NCBI GenBank assembly: GCA_030425185.1
Contig: JAUIAU010000003.1
Coordinates: forward strand, 62,001 to 126,000
DNA: 64,000 nucleotides
Direction of reading: 5' to 3'
Source: Alphaproteobacteria bacterium
GTDB lineage: Bacteria > Pseudomonadota > Alphaproteobacteria > Rhodobacterales > Rhodobacteraceae
Shown here: one piece after another, positions 48,110-55,990 of the stretch
Layout: each line of letters opens with the position of its first letter
How positions within the stretch are numbered: the stretch's first letter is position 1
Position numbers and translations under genes: made by a program
The notes under the pieces: model-generated
Told to the model about the DNA's origin: nothing
The model's database searches: none
Seen by the model: the letters and a program-made list of their open reading frames with translations, nothing else

Positions 48110-48814
48110 TCAGCGGCTGGCCGAGCTTTGCGGCACGGCGGGCGCGGGATAGTGCCGCCGCACCGCCTCCGCGTCCTGCCCGTCGAGCCGGGTGACGGTG
48201 TTGCTGTCCTCGTCGAAAATGCTCGTGCGCAGGTAGGCCGGGCCGCGCACGTCGGTGGCCAGCCCCAGCGCCTGCACCAGTTCCTCCAGCAGGACCGAGC
48301 GGATGGTGCGGCGCGGCAGGTCGCGGCTCAGCGCGATCCCGGCGCGCTCGATCCGGCCCTCGCGCGCCCAGAAGGTCATCAGCCCGCCCGCGATCACCTG
48401 CCCGTCGAGGCCGGGAAAGCCGGTGCGCAGCAGGGTCTCTCCATGTGCCGCGCCACTCAGGAACACGGTGATGTCCGCCGCCGCCCCGTCGGCCAGCCGC
48501 ACCAGCGGCACCGCCGCCCCTGTGCCCGCGATCTGCCCGATGGCATCGTCGAGGGCCGCGCTCGCATCGCCGAGGCGGTAGCCCGGGAACCCCGGATCGG
48601 GCGCGGCCAGCGCCACGGTGATCGCCTCGTCGGCGGCCCGCACCCAGCGCGCCATCGGTTTCACGCAGCCCTCGCCCGGCGGCGCGCCGCAGGCGACCAG
48701 CCGGTAGAAGGCCTCGTCCGACAGCCGGTCCGGCGCGGTGACGAAATCGTCGGGCTCCGCCCGCGCCGCGCCCGCCGCGACCAGCGCCAGAAGAAGGACC
48801 GCCGCCCGTCTCAC
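48110..48814 (-). CDS. DUF2927 secreted protein (copy 2 of a tandem pair)
   Basis: The 234-aa protein has a signal peptide (AAVLLLALVAAGAARA|E) and matches the DUF2927 family: EAFYRLVACGAPPGEGCVKP, SVLLEELVQALGLATDV and RTSIFDEDSNTVTRLDGQD. The family may be zincin-like (an LLEELVQ helix) but the function is unknown. It starts with GTG 48814, overlapping the upstream paralog by 4 nt (GTGA). It and the upstream gene probably arose by duplication. Confidence 0.82.
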   Translation of the reverse strand: MRRAAVLLLALVAAGAARAEPDDFVTAPDRLSDEAFYRLVACGAPPGEGCVKPMARWVRAADEAITVALAAPDPGFPGYRLGDASAALDDAIGQIAGTGAAVPLVRLADGAAADITVFLSGAAHGETLLRTGFPGLDGQVIAGGLMTFWAREGRIERAGIALSRDLPRRTIRSVLLEELVQALGLATDVRGPAYLRTSIFDEDSNTVTRLDGQDAEAVRRHYPAPAVPQSSASR

Positions 48815-49503
48815 CGCCGCGTCCCGTAATGCATCCGCAGCGCCGTCCGGTCCTGCCCGCTCAGCCGCCGCACGAGGTTGCTGTCCTCGTCGAAGATCGA
48901 GCGTCCGCGATAGGCCGGGTCGCGGATGTCCCAGCGCAGCCCCATCGACTGCACCAGCTCCTCGAGCAGCACCGAATGCGCCTCCTCGGCGCGCAGGTCG
49001 CGGCTGATCAGGATCACGCCGCGCCGGATCTCCCGGTCGAGGGTCCAGTTCAGCGAGAACCGCGCGATCTGCAGCGGCGTGCCGTCGAGCGCCGATAGCC
49101 CGGTGCCGGTGATCGTCCCGCCATAGGGGATGTCGCGCAGGTAGATCCGGATATCGGCGTCGCTGCCCGCGGGCACCAGCCGCAGCCGCAGGTCCGCGCC
49201 GGCGCCGTTGATCTCCTGCACCGCGTGGATCACCGCGCCCGCCACGACCCGCCCGAGCCAGGCGGGAAACCCCGCGTCGCGGCCCTCCAGCGCCACCCGC
49301 AGGTTCCGGCGCTCCGGCGCGGGCCATGCGATCGGGCGCGACTGGCACGCGCCGCCGGGCGGCGCCCCGCAGGACACGAGGCGGTAGAAATCGGCATCGT
49401 TCAGTGGACCGGTGCCCGCCACGTAATCCACCGCCCCCGCGCCCGTGCCAAGCCCGAGCGCCAGTCCGAGCCCGAGGGCCAGCCGCCGCAGCATCGCGCG
49501 CAT
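48811..49503 (-). CDS. DUF2927 secreted protein (copy 1 of a tandem pair)
   Basis: The 230-aa protein has a signal peptide (LALGLGLALGLGTGAGA|V) and shares with the downstream copy DADFYRLVSCGAPPGGACQSRP, SVLLEELVQSMGLRWDI and GRSIFDEDSNLVRRLSGQDR. Both keep two N-terminal cysteines (SCGAPPGGAC and ACGAPPGEGC), probably a disulfide. It starts 6 bp from the mtnP stop and may be read with it. Function unknown. Confidence 0.82.
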   Translation of the reverse strand: MRAMLRRLALGLGLALGLGTGAGAVDYVAGTGPLNDADFYRLVSCGAPPGGACQSRPIAWPAPERRNLRVALEGRDAGFPAWLGRVVAGAVIHAVQEINGAGADLRLRLVPAGSDADIRIYLRDIPYGGTITGTGLSALDGTPLQIARFSLNWTLDREIRRGVILISRDLRAEEAHSVLLEELVQSMGLRWDIRDPAYRGRSIFDEDSNLVRRLSGQDRTALRMHYGTRR

Positions 49504-49509
49504 CTCCCC

Positions 49510-50385
49510 TCAGAGGCCCAGCGCGCGGCCCGCGACCGCGTCGAGTTTCGACATCAGGTCCGGGTCGCGCCGGTCGGGCGCGGTCAGCAGCGCATGGTCG
49601 AGCGCCCGGTCGCAGCCGTGATGGCACAGCCTGCGGGTCTCGCCCAGCAGGCCCGGCAGCCGCCCCACGAGGGCGCGCGCCTTGTCGGCGTTGCCGGTCA
49701 GGGTGCGGATGATGTCGGTGATCTCGACCGCGCCGTGCTCCGGGTGCCAGCTGTCATAGTCGGTGATCATCGCGACGCTCGCGTAGCACAGCTCCGCCTC
49801 GCGGGCGAGCTTGGCCTCCGGCATGTTGGTCATTCCGATCACGTCGCAGCCCCAGACCTCGCGGTAGAGCCGCGACTCGGCCATCGACGAGAACTGCGGT
49901 CCCTCCATTGCCAGGTAGGTGCCACCGTCATGCACGGTGATCCCGGCCGCCTCGGCCGCCTCCGCGCAGGCCGCGCCGAGACGCCCGCAGGTCGGATGCG
50001 CGACGCTGACATGGGCGACACAGCCGGTGCCGAAAAACGACTTCTCCCGCGCGAAGGTGCGGTCGATGAACTGGTCCACGATGACGAAATCGCCCGGGGC
50101 CATCTCCTGCCGGAACGACCCGCAGGCGCTGACGCTGATGACGTCGGTCACCCCCAGCCGCTTCAGCGCGTCGATGTTGGCGCGGTAGGGCACCGTGGTC
50201 GGCGAGTGGATGTGGCCGCGCCCGTGCCGGGGCAGGAACGCCATCTTCACGCCTCCGAGCCGCCCGGTCAGGATCGCGTCGGAGGGCGTGCCCCAGGGGC
50301 TGGCGACCTCGGTCCAGACGGCGTCTTCCAGCCCGTCGATGTCATAGACCCCCGATCCGCCGATGACCCCGATCACCGTCTCCAT
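49510..50385 (-). CDS. mtnP: S-methyl-5'-thioadenosine phosphorylase
   Basis: MtnP cleaves MTA to adenine and 5-methylthioribose-1-phosphate. The 291-aa product shows the nucleoside phosphorylase motifs [36 protein letters not shown] in part, [12 protein letters not shown] and [21 protein letters not shown] 50385 ([12 protein letters not shown]) is right by motif position; the frame opens upstream without conservation. Adenine from this enzyme can be used by Apt two genes downstream. Confidence 0.94.
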   Translation of the reverse strand: METVIGVIGGSGVYDIDGLEDAVWTEVASPWGTPSDAILTGRLGGVKMAFLPRHGRGHIHSPTTVPYRANIDALKRLGVTDVISVSACGSFRQEMAPGDFVIVDQFIDRTFAREKSFFGTGCVAHVSVAHPTCGRLGAACAEAAEAAGITVHDGGTYLAMEGPQFSSMAESRLYREVWGCDVIGMTNMPEAKLAREAELCYASVAMITDYDSWHPEHGAVEITDIIRTLTGNADKARALVGRLPGLLGETRRLCHHGCDRALDHALLTAPDRRDPDLMSKLDAVAGRALGL

Positions 50386-50675
50386 GCCGTCGCTCCCCTG
50401 CCTGTCCGAGCCCCGCGCGCGGCCCGTTCCGGACCGTCTCGCGCAGTCTCGCACCTCGTGCCGCGATTGCAAAGGCCCCGCGCTGCGCCGCCGCCCGGGG
50501 GCACGATCCCGCCGGGACCGCTGCGCCCAGCCATGCACCCCGCGCATGGCGGCATCCCGCCTGCAGGGGTTCTCTCTGCGCCGCGGCGATGCGAGACACC
50601 GACAACCCCTCGCCCCTTCCGGCCGTGCCGCGCGCCCGTTCGCGCCCCGGTCCCCCCTTGCGCCCCGGACCCCCG

Positions 50676-52283
50676 ATGACCCGTCTCCTGATGGCCGCCC
50701 TGGCCGACCGCCTGCCGCAGGCCCCGACCCTCGACGCCGCCCGCCTCCGGACCGAGGTCCTGTCGGGCCTGACCGTCGCGCTCGCGCTGGTTCCCGAAGC
50801 GGTCGCCTTCGCCTTCGTCGCGGGCGTGCATCCGCTGGTCGGCCTCTACGCCGCCGTGATCGTCGGCCTGATCACCGCTCTGATCGGCGGGCGGCCCGGC
50901 ATGATCTCGGGCGCCACCGGCGCGCTCGCCGTGGTCATGGTCAGCCTCGTTGCGCAGCACGGGGTGGAATATCTCTTCGCCGCCGTGGTGCTGATGGGCC
51001 TGATCCAGATCGCGGCCGGCATCTTCCGGCTGGGCAAGTTCATCCGGCTGGTGCCGCACCCGGTGATGCTGGGCTTCGTCAACGGCCTCGCCATCGTGAT
51101 CTTCCTCGCCCAGCTCAGCCAGTTCCGCGTGCCGGGCACCGCCGAGGCGACCGGCCATGGGCTCGGCGGCGGCGAATGGCTCTCGGGCCTGCCGCTCGTC
51201 CTGATGCTGGGCCTCGTCGCGCTGACGATGGCGGTGATCTGGGCGACCCCGAAGCTGACCCGCGTCATCCCCGCGCCGCTGGCCGGGATCAGCCTGACCG
51301 CGGCGCTGGTGATCGGCTTCGGCCTCGACGTCCCGCGCGTCGGCGACATGGCCTCGATCGAGGGCGGCTGGCCCGCCTTCCACCTGCCCGCGGTGCCGCT
51401 GACGCTGGAGACGCTCCAGATCATCCTGCCCTACGCGCTGATCCTCGCCGCCATCGGCCTGATCGAGAGCCTTCTGACCCTGAACCTCGTGGGCGAGATC
51501 ACCGGCCGGCGCGGCGGCGCCTCGAAGGAATGCGTCGCGCAGGGCGTCGCGAACACCGTGACCGGCGTCTTCGGCGGGATGGGCGGCTGCGCGATGATCG
51601 GCCAGTCGATGATCAACGTGAACTCCGGCGCCCGCACCCGCATCTCGGGCGTGGTGGCGGCCCTGTTCCTGATGAGCTTCATCCTCGTCGGCGCGCCGCT
51701 GATCGAACAGATCCCGCTCGCCGCGCTGGTCGGGGTGATGTTCATGGTGGTGATCGGCACCTTCGCCTGGAACTCGCTGACCATCCTGCGCCGCGTGCCG
51801 CCCACCGATGCCGTGGTCATCGTGCTGGTGACCGCCGTCACCGTCGCAACCGACCTCGCCACCGCCGTCGTGGTGGGGGTCATCGTCTCTGCGCTGGCCT
51901 ATGCCTGGCAGAACGCCACCCGCATCCGCGCCACCACCCGGATCACGCCCGAGGGCGCGAAGGTCTACCAGATCAGCGGCCCGCTCTTCTTCGGCTCGGC
52001 GGCAGGCTTCTCGGAACTCTTCGCGCCCGAGACTGACCCCGCCCTGGTGGTCGCGGATTTCGCCGACAGCCGCGTCGCCGACCAGTCCGCCCTGCAGGCG
52101 ATCGAGGCGATGGCCCTGCGCTACGAGGCCGCCGGCAAGACCCTGCAACTGCGCCACCTGTCGCGCGACTGCCACCGCCTGCTGTCCCGCGCCGGGCACC
52201 TGATGATCGACAGCGACGACGACCCCGACTACCAGATCGCCGCCGACTACGACGTCCGGACCGGCATTCTCGGCGGGCACTGA
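50676..52283 (+). CDS. SulP-family anion transporter with C-terminal STAS domain
   Basis: The 535-aa protein is a SulP permease (bicarbonate, sulfate or other anions) with about 12-14 helices and the signatures [35 protein letters not shown] and [17 protein letters not shown]. The STAS domain occupies about 430-535 ([35 protein letters not shown]). ATG 50676 is chosen as the domain begins nearby; ATG 50589 is in frame but adds only Pro/Arg-rich sequence. The 290-bp gap to mtnP shows no feature I could assign. A hairpin follows. Confidence 0.93.
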   Translation: MTRLLMAALADRLPQAPTLDAARLRTEVLSGLTVALALVPEAVAFAFVAGVHPLVGLYAAVIVGLITALIGGRPGMISGATGALAVVMVSLVAQHGVEYLFAAVVLMGLIQIAAGIFRLGKFIRLVPHPVMLGFVNGLAIVIFLAQLSQFRVPGTAEATGHGLGGGEWLSGLPLVLMLGLVALTMAVIWATPKLTRVIPAPLAGISLTAALVIGFGLDVPRVGDMASIEGGWPAFHLPAVPLTLETLQIILPYALILAAIGLIESLLTLNLVGEITGRRGGASKECVAQGVANTVTGVFGGMGGCAMIGQSMINVNSGARTRISGVVAALFLMSFILVGAPLIEQIPLAALVGVMFMVVIGTFAWNSLTILRRVPPTDAVVIVLVTAVTVATDLATAVVVGVIVSALAYAWQNATRIRATTRITPEGAKVYQISGPLFFGSAAGFSELFAPETDPALVVADFADSRVADQSALQAIEAMALRYEAAGKTLQLRHLSRDCHRLLSRAGHLMIDSDDDPDYQIAADYDVRTGILGGH

Positions 52284-52291
52284 GGGCAGGG

Positions 52292-52313
52292 GGCAGGCAC
52301 GAAAGTGCTTGCC
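52292..52313 (+). terminator. GNRA-loop hairpin after the SulP gene
   Basis: GGCAGGCAC and GTGCTTGCC pair with one G-U, around a GAAA loop, 8 bp after the stop codon. It is a stable RNA stem without a T-run. It also contains a TTG at 52309 that could be misread as a start for the HNH gene. Confidence 0.5.
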
Positions 52314-52344
52314 TCAAGACAGGTCTCATCTTTCCCTGGGATGC

Positions 52345-53268
52345 ATGAGCAAGCTTGTCCTCATGCATAAGGCGGACTCGATCTACGAGGACGAACCGGA
52401 TGTCGTCTATGACTTCCCGAAGAGCTATCTCAAGGCGGTCTCGGAAGGTGTCGGCGACTGGGTCGTCTACTACGAGCCGGTCAAGGCCGGCGCGCGCGGT
52501 TACTTCGCCGTTGCGAAGATCCAGCGGGTCATCCCAAAACCTGGGGAAACCGGCCGGTTCCTGGCACTCATAGAGCCCGGCAGTTACCTTCCGTTCGACA
52601 GGAACGTTCCGCATCGGATTGACGGTCGTCCGCTGGAAGCGGCGCTGACAGACGCCGACGGAAATCCCTTGCGCGGCGGAGCCGTTCAGCTTGCCGTGAG
52701 ACGATTGCCAGAGAGTGACTTTGCCCGGATTGTCTCGCTTGGCTTGCCGGCTGATCTCGAACACCGGGAAGCTACGCGCTACGATCCGGCGATCCCGGAA
52801 CTCGCGGATGCGCCGGTCCCTTTCGAGAGGCCCATCCTCGAGCGTCTGACGCGCCGCCCGTACCGAGACGTCGCGTTCCGGCGCCGGGTGCGCGAGGCGT
52901 ATGACTACAGATGTGCCATGTCGGGTCTCCGCCTCCGCAACGGCGGTGGTCGTCCGGAGGTGCAAGCCGCGCATATCCGCCCGGTTGAGCATCAGGGCAA
53001 CGACTCCGTGCGAAACGGTCTTGCCCTGTCGGGAACTCTTCACTGGATGTTTGACCGGGGTCTCGTTTCGGTCGCGGAAGACCGGCGCACGATCCTCGTT
53101 TCACGCAACAAGGTGCCGGGTGAAGTCATTGCACGGCTCATCGCGCCCGATATGCAATTGCTTCCCCCTTTGGACCCGCGCGACGCGCCCCACCCAGAAA
53201 ACCTGAAGTGGCACCGCGAGCATGTGTTCGGGGCATCGGCTCTGGACGAGCCCGCCCCTTGGGACTGA
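52345..53268 (+). CDS. HNH endonuclease with N-terminal PUA-like/EVE-like domain (COG3440-like)
   Basis: The 307-aa protein has an N-terminal domain starting KLVLMHKADSIYEDEPDVVY and WVVYYEPVKAGARGYFAVAKI, which looks like a PUA/EVE-type modified-base reader. A C-terminal HNH nuclease carries CAMSGLRLRNGGGRPEVQAAHIRPVEH (AHI), then the LSGTLHWMFDRGL helix. ATG 52345 is likely; TTG 52309 lies in a hairpin. Its codons are visibly poorer in G+C than the neighbours. No methylase or partner is adjacent, so it may be a solitary restriction factor. Confidence 0.82.
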   Translation: MSKLVLMHKADSIYEDEPDVVYDFPKSYLKAVSEGVGDWVVYYEPVKAGARGYFAVAKIQRVIPKPGETGRFLALIEPGSYLPFDRNVPHRIDGRPLEAALTDADGNPLRGGAVQLAVRRLPESDFARIVSLGLPADLEHREATRYDPAIPELADAPVPFERPILERLTRRPYRDVAFRRRVREAYDYRCAMSGLRLRNGGGRPEVQAAHIRPVEHQGNDSVRNGLALSGTLHWMFDRGLVSVAEDRRTILVSRNKVPGEVIARLIAPDMQLLPPLDPRDAPHPENLKWHREHVFGASALDEPAPWD

Positions 53269-53274
53269 CCCCCC

Positions 53275-53296
53275 CTTCTTCTTGGCAGAAATACTC
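53275..53296. repeat. Intergenic motif GAGTATTT..CCAAGAAGAAG (minus strand)
   Basis: The 42-bp convergent gap between the HNH gene and the flavin reductase contains, on the minus strand, GAGTATTTCTG-CCAAGAAGAAG. From memory, this type of motif recurs near gene ends in Rhodobacterales. Only one copy is in the window. Confidence 0.35.
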
Positions 53297-53310
53297 ACAT
53301 CCCGCCCGTG

Positions 53311-53916
53311 TCACTCGCCCGGACGCTTGAGGGAGAACACCTCGCGCACCACCGTGTAGTCGCGGTAGCCGAGCCGGGCGAGGGGCTGGTAGCGGGTCAC
53401 GTCGAAGACCCCGTCCACCACCACGTCGTCGCGCAGGTGAATGCCGGTGACCTCGCCGAAGACCGCGAAGTTCGACACCCCTTCCAGCGCCACGATCTGC
53501 GTCAGGCGGCATTCGAGGCTGGCGGGGGCGGTGGCGACGCGGGAACAGGCGATGGTTTCGCAGGCGGCGCGCGCGAGGCCCGCCTTGGCGAACTCGTCCT
53601 CGTCCTTCGCCCAGGGGCCCGAGGTCAGGTTCATCGCGTCCCGCATCGCGTATTCGACGATGTTGACGCAGAACACCCCGGTCTCGCGGATGTTGGCGAC
53701 GCTGTCCTTGGTGTCGCCCCGGTCCGGCTTGGCGCTGGTCGAGGCGAACATCACCTGCGGCGGCACGTAGGCGACGGCGTTGAAGAAGGAGTAGGGCGCG
53801 AGGTTCTCGGACCCGTCCGCGCCGCGCGTCGAGATCCAGCCGATCGGGCGCGGCGTGACGATGGCGTTGAACGGGTTGTGCGGCAGACCGTGGCCGTCTT
53901 CGGGGCGATAGAACAT
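53311..53916 (-). CDS. Flavin reductase-like (FMN-binding split-barrel) protein
   Basis: The 201-aa protein matches the COG1853 flavin reductase family: MFYRPEDGHGLPHNPFNAIV, TPRPIGWISTRGADG, NLAPYSFFNAVAYVPPQVMF and DTKDSVANIRETGVFCVN. Such proteins bind FMN and may supply reduced flavin to oxygenases or reduce small molecules. ATG 53916 is used by motif; an upstream ATG at 53967 adds 17 unconserved residues. No oxygenase partner is seen. Confidence 0.91.
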   Translation of the reverse strand: MFYRPEDGHGLPHNPFNAIVTPRPIGWISTRGADGSENLAPYSFFNAVAYVPPQVMFASTSAKPDRGDTKDSVANIRETGVFCVNIVEYAMRDAMNLTSGPWAKDEDEFAKAGLARAACETIACSRVATAPASLECRLTQIVALEGVSNFAVFGEVTGIHLRDDVVVDGVFDVTRYQPLARLGYRDYTVVREVFSLKRPGE

Positions 53917-54022
53917 GGGGGCGCGGACCTCCGGCAGGGCAGGTAACGGGACTCGTTTGCGCGCCACCTAGGGCCATGTTACCCCGCCTTCCAGCGGCAA
54001 TTCACCCCCGAGGCCCCGGCGC

Positions 54023-54520
54023 GTGCTTCTGACCCTCGAACAGCCCGACGACCGGTGGGAGGTCGAAGCGCTCTACGATCTCTGCTTCGCGCCCGGCCGC
54101 GAGGCGCTCTCGTCCTATCGCCTGCGCGATGACGTGCCGCCGGTGCGCGGGCTCTGCCTCGTGGCGCGGGACGATCTCGGGATCCTCGGCGGCGCGATCC
54201 GGGTCTGGCCGGTGCGCGTCGGCGGCACGCCGGCGCTGCTGCTCGGTCCGGTGGCGGTTCACCCGACCCGCCAGGGCGAAGGGCTGGGCGGGCGGCTGAT
54301 CCGCCAGGTGCTGTCGCGGGCCGAGGACGGCGGCTGGGACCGCGTCCTGCTGGTGGGCGATGCGCCCTATTACCGGCGGTTCGGCTTCGAGAAGCTGACC
54401 GGGGTCGAGATGCCGCCGCCCACCAACCCTGACCGCGTCCTCGGCATCGCCCTGACCGACGGGGCGTGGAAGGGCGTCGGCGGGCGCGTCACCCGCTGGA
54501 CCCCGACCGAGCCCGCCTGA
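54023..54520 (+). CDS. GNAT acetyltransferase (YhbS-like)
   Basis: The 165-aa protein is a YhbS-type acetyltransferase: LLGPVAVHPTRQGEGLGGRLIRQVL contains the acetyl-CoA loop, and LLVGDAPYYRRFGFEKL is the family C-terminal motif. The start is GTG 54023. It is divergent from the flavin reductase gene. The substrate is unknown. Confidence 0.9.
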   Translation: MLLTLEQPDDRWEVEALYDLCFAPGREALSSYRLRDDVPPVRGLCLVARDDLGILGGAIRVWPVRVGGTPALLLGPVAVHPTRQGEGLGGRLIRQVLSRAEDGGWDRVLLVGDAPYYRRFGFEKLTGVEMPPPTNPDRVLGIALTDGAWKGVGGRVTRWTPTEPA

Positions 54521-54582
54521 CCTTGCGGGGCAGGCCGGGCGGCCCCACCTGCAAGGGCACTGTCCGACCGAAAGGCCCGCCG

Positions 54583-55362
54583 ATGACCCTGCCCGCCCCC
54601 GTGCCCGTTCCCGCCCCGGTCGACCGCGATGCCGTGCTCGACGGGCTGGCGATCCGCTACCGCGCCGCGAACGGGCTGGGCATGCAGGTGCTGGGGCTGC
54701 TCGGCGGACAGGCCGAGAGCCTGCTCGACCGGCTGCCCGCGCCGGTGAAGGGCCAGATGGACACGCTCACCCAGCGCGCGCTCGAGGCGGCCTTCGCCGC
54801 CGCCGCCCGTTCGCGCCGCGCGCTGCCCGACCAGAAGGACTGGCTGAACGCCGCCGTCACGATGGGGACCGGGGCGGCGGGCGGGTTCGCCGGCCTGCCG
54901 GGCGCCGTGGCGGAACTGCCGGTGACTACCACCGTGATCCTGCGCGCGGTGCAGGGCATCGCCGCGGAACACGGCTTCGATCCCGCCGACGAGGCGACCC
55001 GTCTCGACTGCCTCCGCGTCTTCGCGGCCGCCGGGCCGCTGTCCGAGGATGACGGGCTGGAAACCTCGTTCCTGACCCTGCGCCTCGGCGTGACCGGGGC
55101 CACGGTGCAGGGGGTGCTGGTCAAGGTCGCGCCGCGCCTCGCGACGGTTCTCGGCCAGAAGCTGGCGGCGCAGACCGTGCCGGTGCTCGGCGCGGTGACC
55201 GGGGCCGCGATCAACTACGCCTTCACCAGCTACTACCAGGACATGGCGCGGATCACCTTGGGCCTGCGCCTGCTGTCCGAGGCCACCGGCGAGGACCGCG
55301 CCGCCCTGACCGAGGCGTTCCGCGCCCGCGTCGCCGCCCGCCGCAGGCTGGGCCGGGGCTGA
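54583..55362 (+). CDS. EcsC-family protein
   Basis: The 259-aa protein fits the EcsC family (named from the Bacillus Ecs exporter accessory protein). AVTMGTGAAGGFAGLPGAVAELPVTTT and AAINYAFTSYYQDMARITLGLR are the marker regions. Two amphipathic or membrane segments are likely. The function is unknown. ATG 54583 is the family-like start; the frame open upstream overlaps the GNAT gene. Confidence 0.85.
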   Translation: MTLPAPVPVPAPVDRDAVLDGLAIRYRAANGLGMQVLGLLGGQAESLLDRLPAPVKGQMDTLTQRALEAAFAAAARSRRALPDQKDWLNAAVTMGTGAAGGFAGLPGAVAELPVTTTVILRAVQGIAAEHGFDPADEATRLDCLRVFAAAGPLSEDDGLETSFLTLRLGVTGATVQGVLVKVAPRLATVLGQKLAAQTVPVLGAVTGAAINYAFTSYYQDMARITLGLRLLSEATGEDRAALTEAFRARVAARRRLGRG

Positions 55363-55436
55363 CCCTTCGGCGGTCTGGCCATGCCCGGCGCGGGGGACTA
55401 GCCTGTCGGTCCCGACACCCTCACCGGAGCCACCCG

Positions 55437-55556
55437 ATGCGCCTGACCCTCGCCCTTGCGACCCTCGCCCTGCTCGCCGCCTGCCAGACCACGACCCGGT
55501 CGCCGGCGCCCGCCGCCGCGCCGCAGGCGCTGCCCCCGATCGAGGTCGCCGGCTGA
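55437..55556 (+). CDS. Very small lipoprotein
   Basis: A 39-codon gene encodes a lipoprotein signal (LATLALLAAC, Cys16) followed by only 23 residues rich in Ala, Pro and Thr (QTTTRSPAPAAAPQALPPIE). CCGGAG lies 8 bp upstream. It resembles the entericidin-like or stress lipoprotein class in size, but no family is recognised. It is a real coding candidate because of its clean lipobox and ribosome site. Confidence 0.6.
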   Translation: MRLTLALATLALLAACQTTTRSPAPAAAPQALPPIEVAG

Positions 55557-55663
55557 AACGATGGCAGGGCCGTCAACAGACTGTCCACGGCTCGTGGCTT
55601 GATCGGCGGGCAACGGCGGCGCATGACTGGACCAAACGCCGTCCAGTGACCGGAGTCCCAGCC

Positions 55664-55966
55664 ATGCGCCCCCTTCTTCTTGCCGCCCTCGCCGCCGCCA
55701 CCCTCGGGGCGACCGCCGCGAGCGCCCAGCAGACCTCCAGCTTCGTCTTCCGCAATCCCTGCGAGCGCGGTCCGGTCCCGACCTGGGAACTGATCAACAG
55801 CTCGCGCGCCGAGTTCGCGGATTTCCTGCAGCACGTGCGCCCCGCGATGCCGCGCGACGTGGCCGAGTACATCGCTGCCGAGCTCTGCGACGACATCTCG
55901 ATCGTCGGCAACAGCGACGCGCTGACCCGCCGCACGCGCCTGCTGATCCAGCAGTCGGGCTACTGA
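55664..55966 (+). CDS. Small secreted protein of unknown function
   Basis: The 100-aa protein has a signal peptide (LLAALAAATLGATAASA|QQ) and a mature part with two cysteines (NPCERGPVP and ELCDDISIV) that may pair. The motif PRDVAEYIAAELCDDISIVGNSD is likely helical. No family is recognised. GAGTCCCAGCC precedes ATG 55664; GTG 55646 is in frame but less likely. It is convergent with ptsP, 24 bp away. Confidence 0.7.
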   Translation: MRPLLLAALAAATLGATAASAQQTSSFVFRNPCERGPVPTWELINSSRAEFADFLQHVRPAMPRDVAEYIAAELCDDISIVGNSDALTRRTRLLIQQSGY

Positions 55967-55990
55967 GCCCCGCCCCGGCAGGGCGCCCGC

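Noticed and set aside
52345-53268. A restriction-modification or wider defence island around the HNH gene
   Set aside because: Neighbours are a SulP transporter and a flavin reductase. No methylase, helicase or other defence gene lies nearby.
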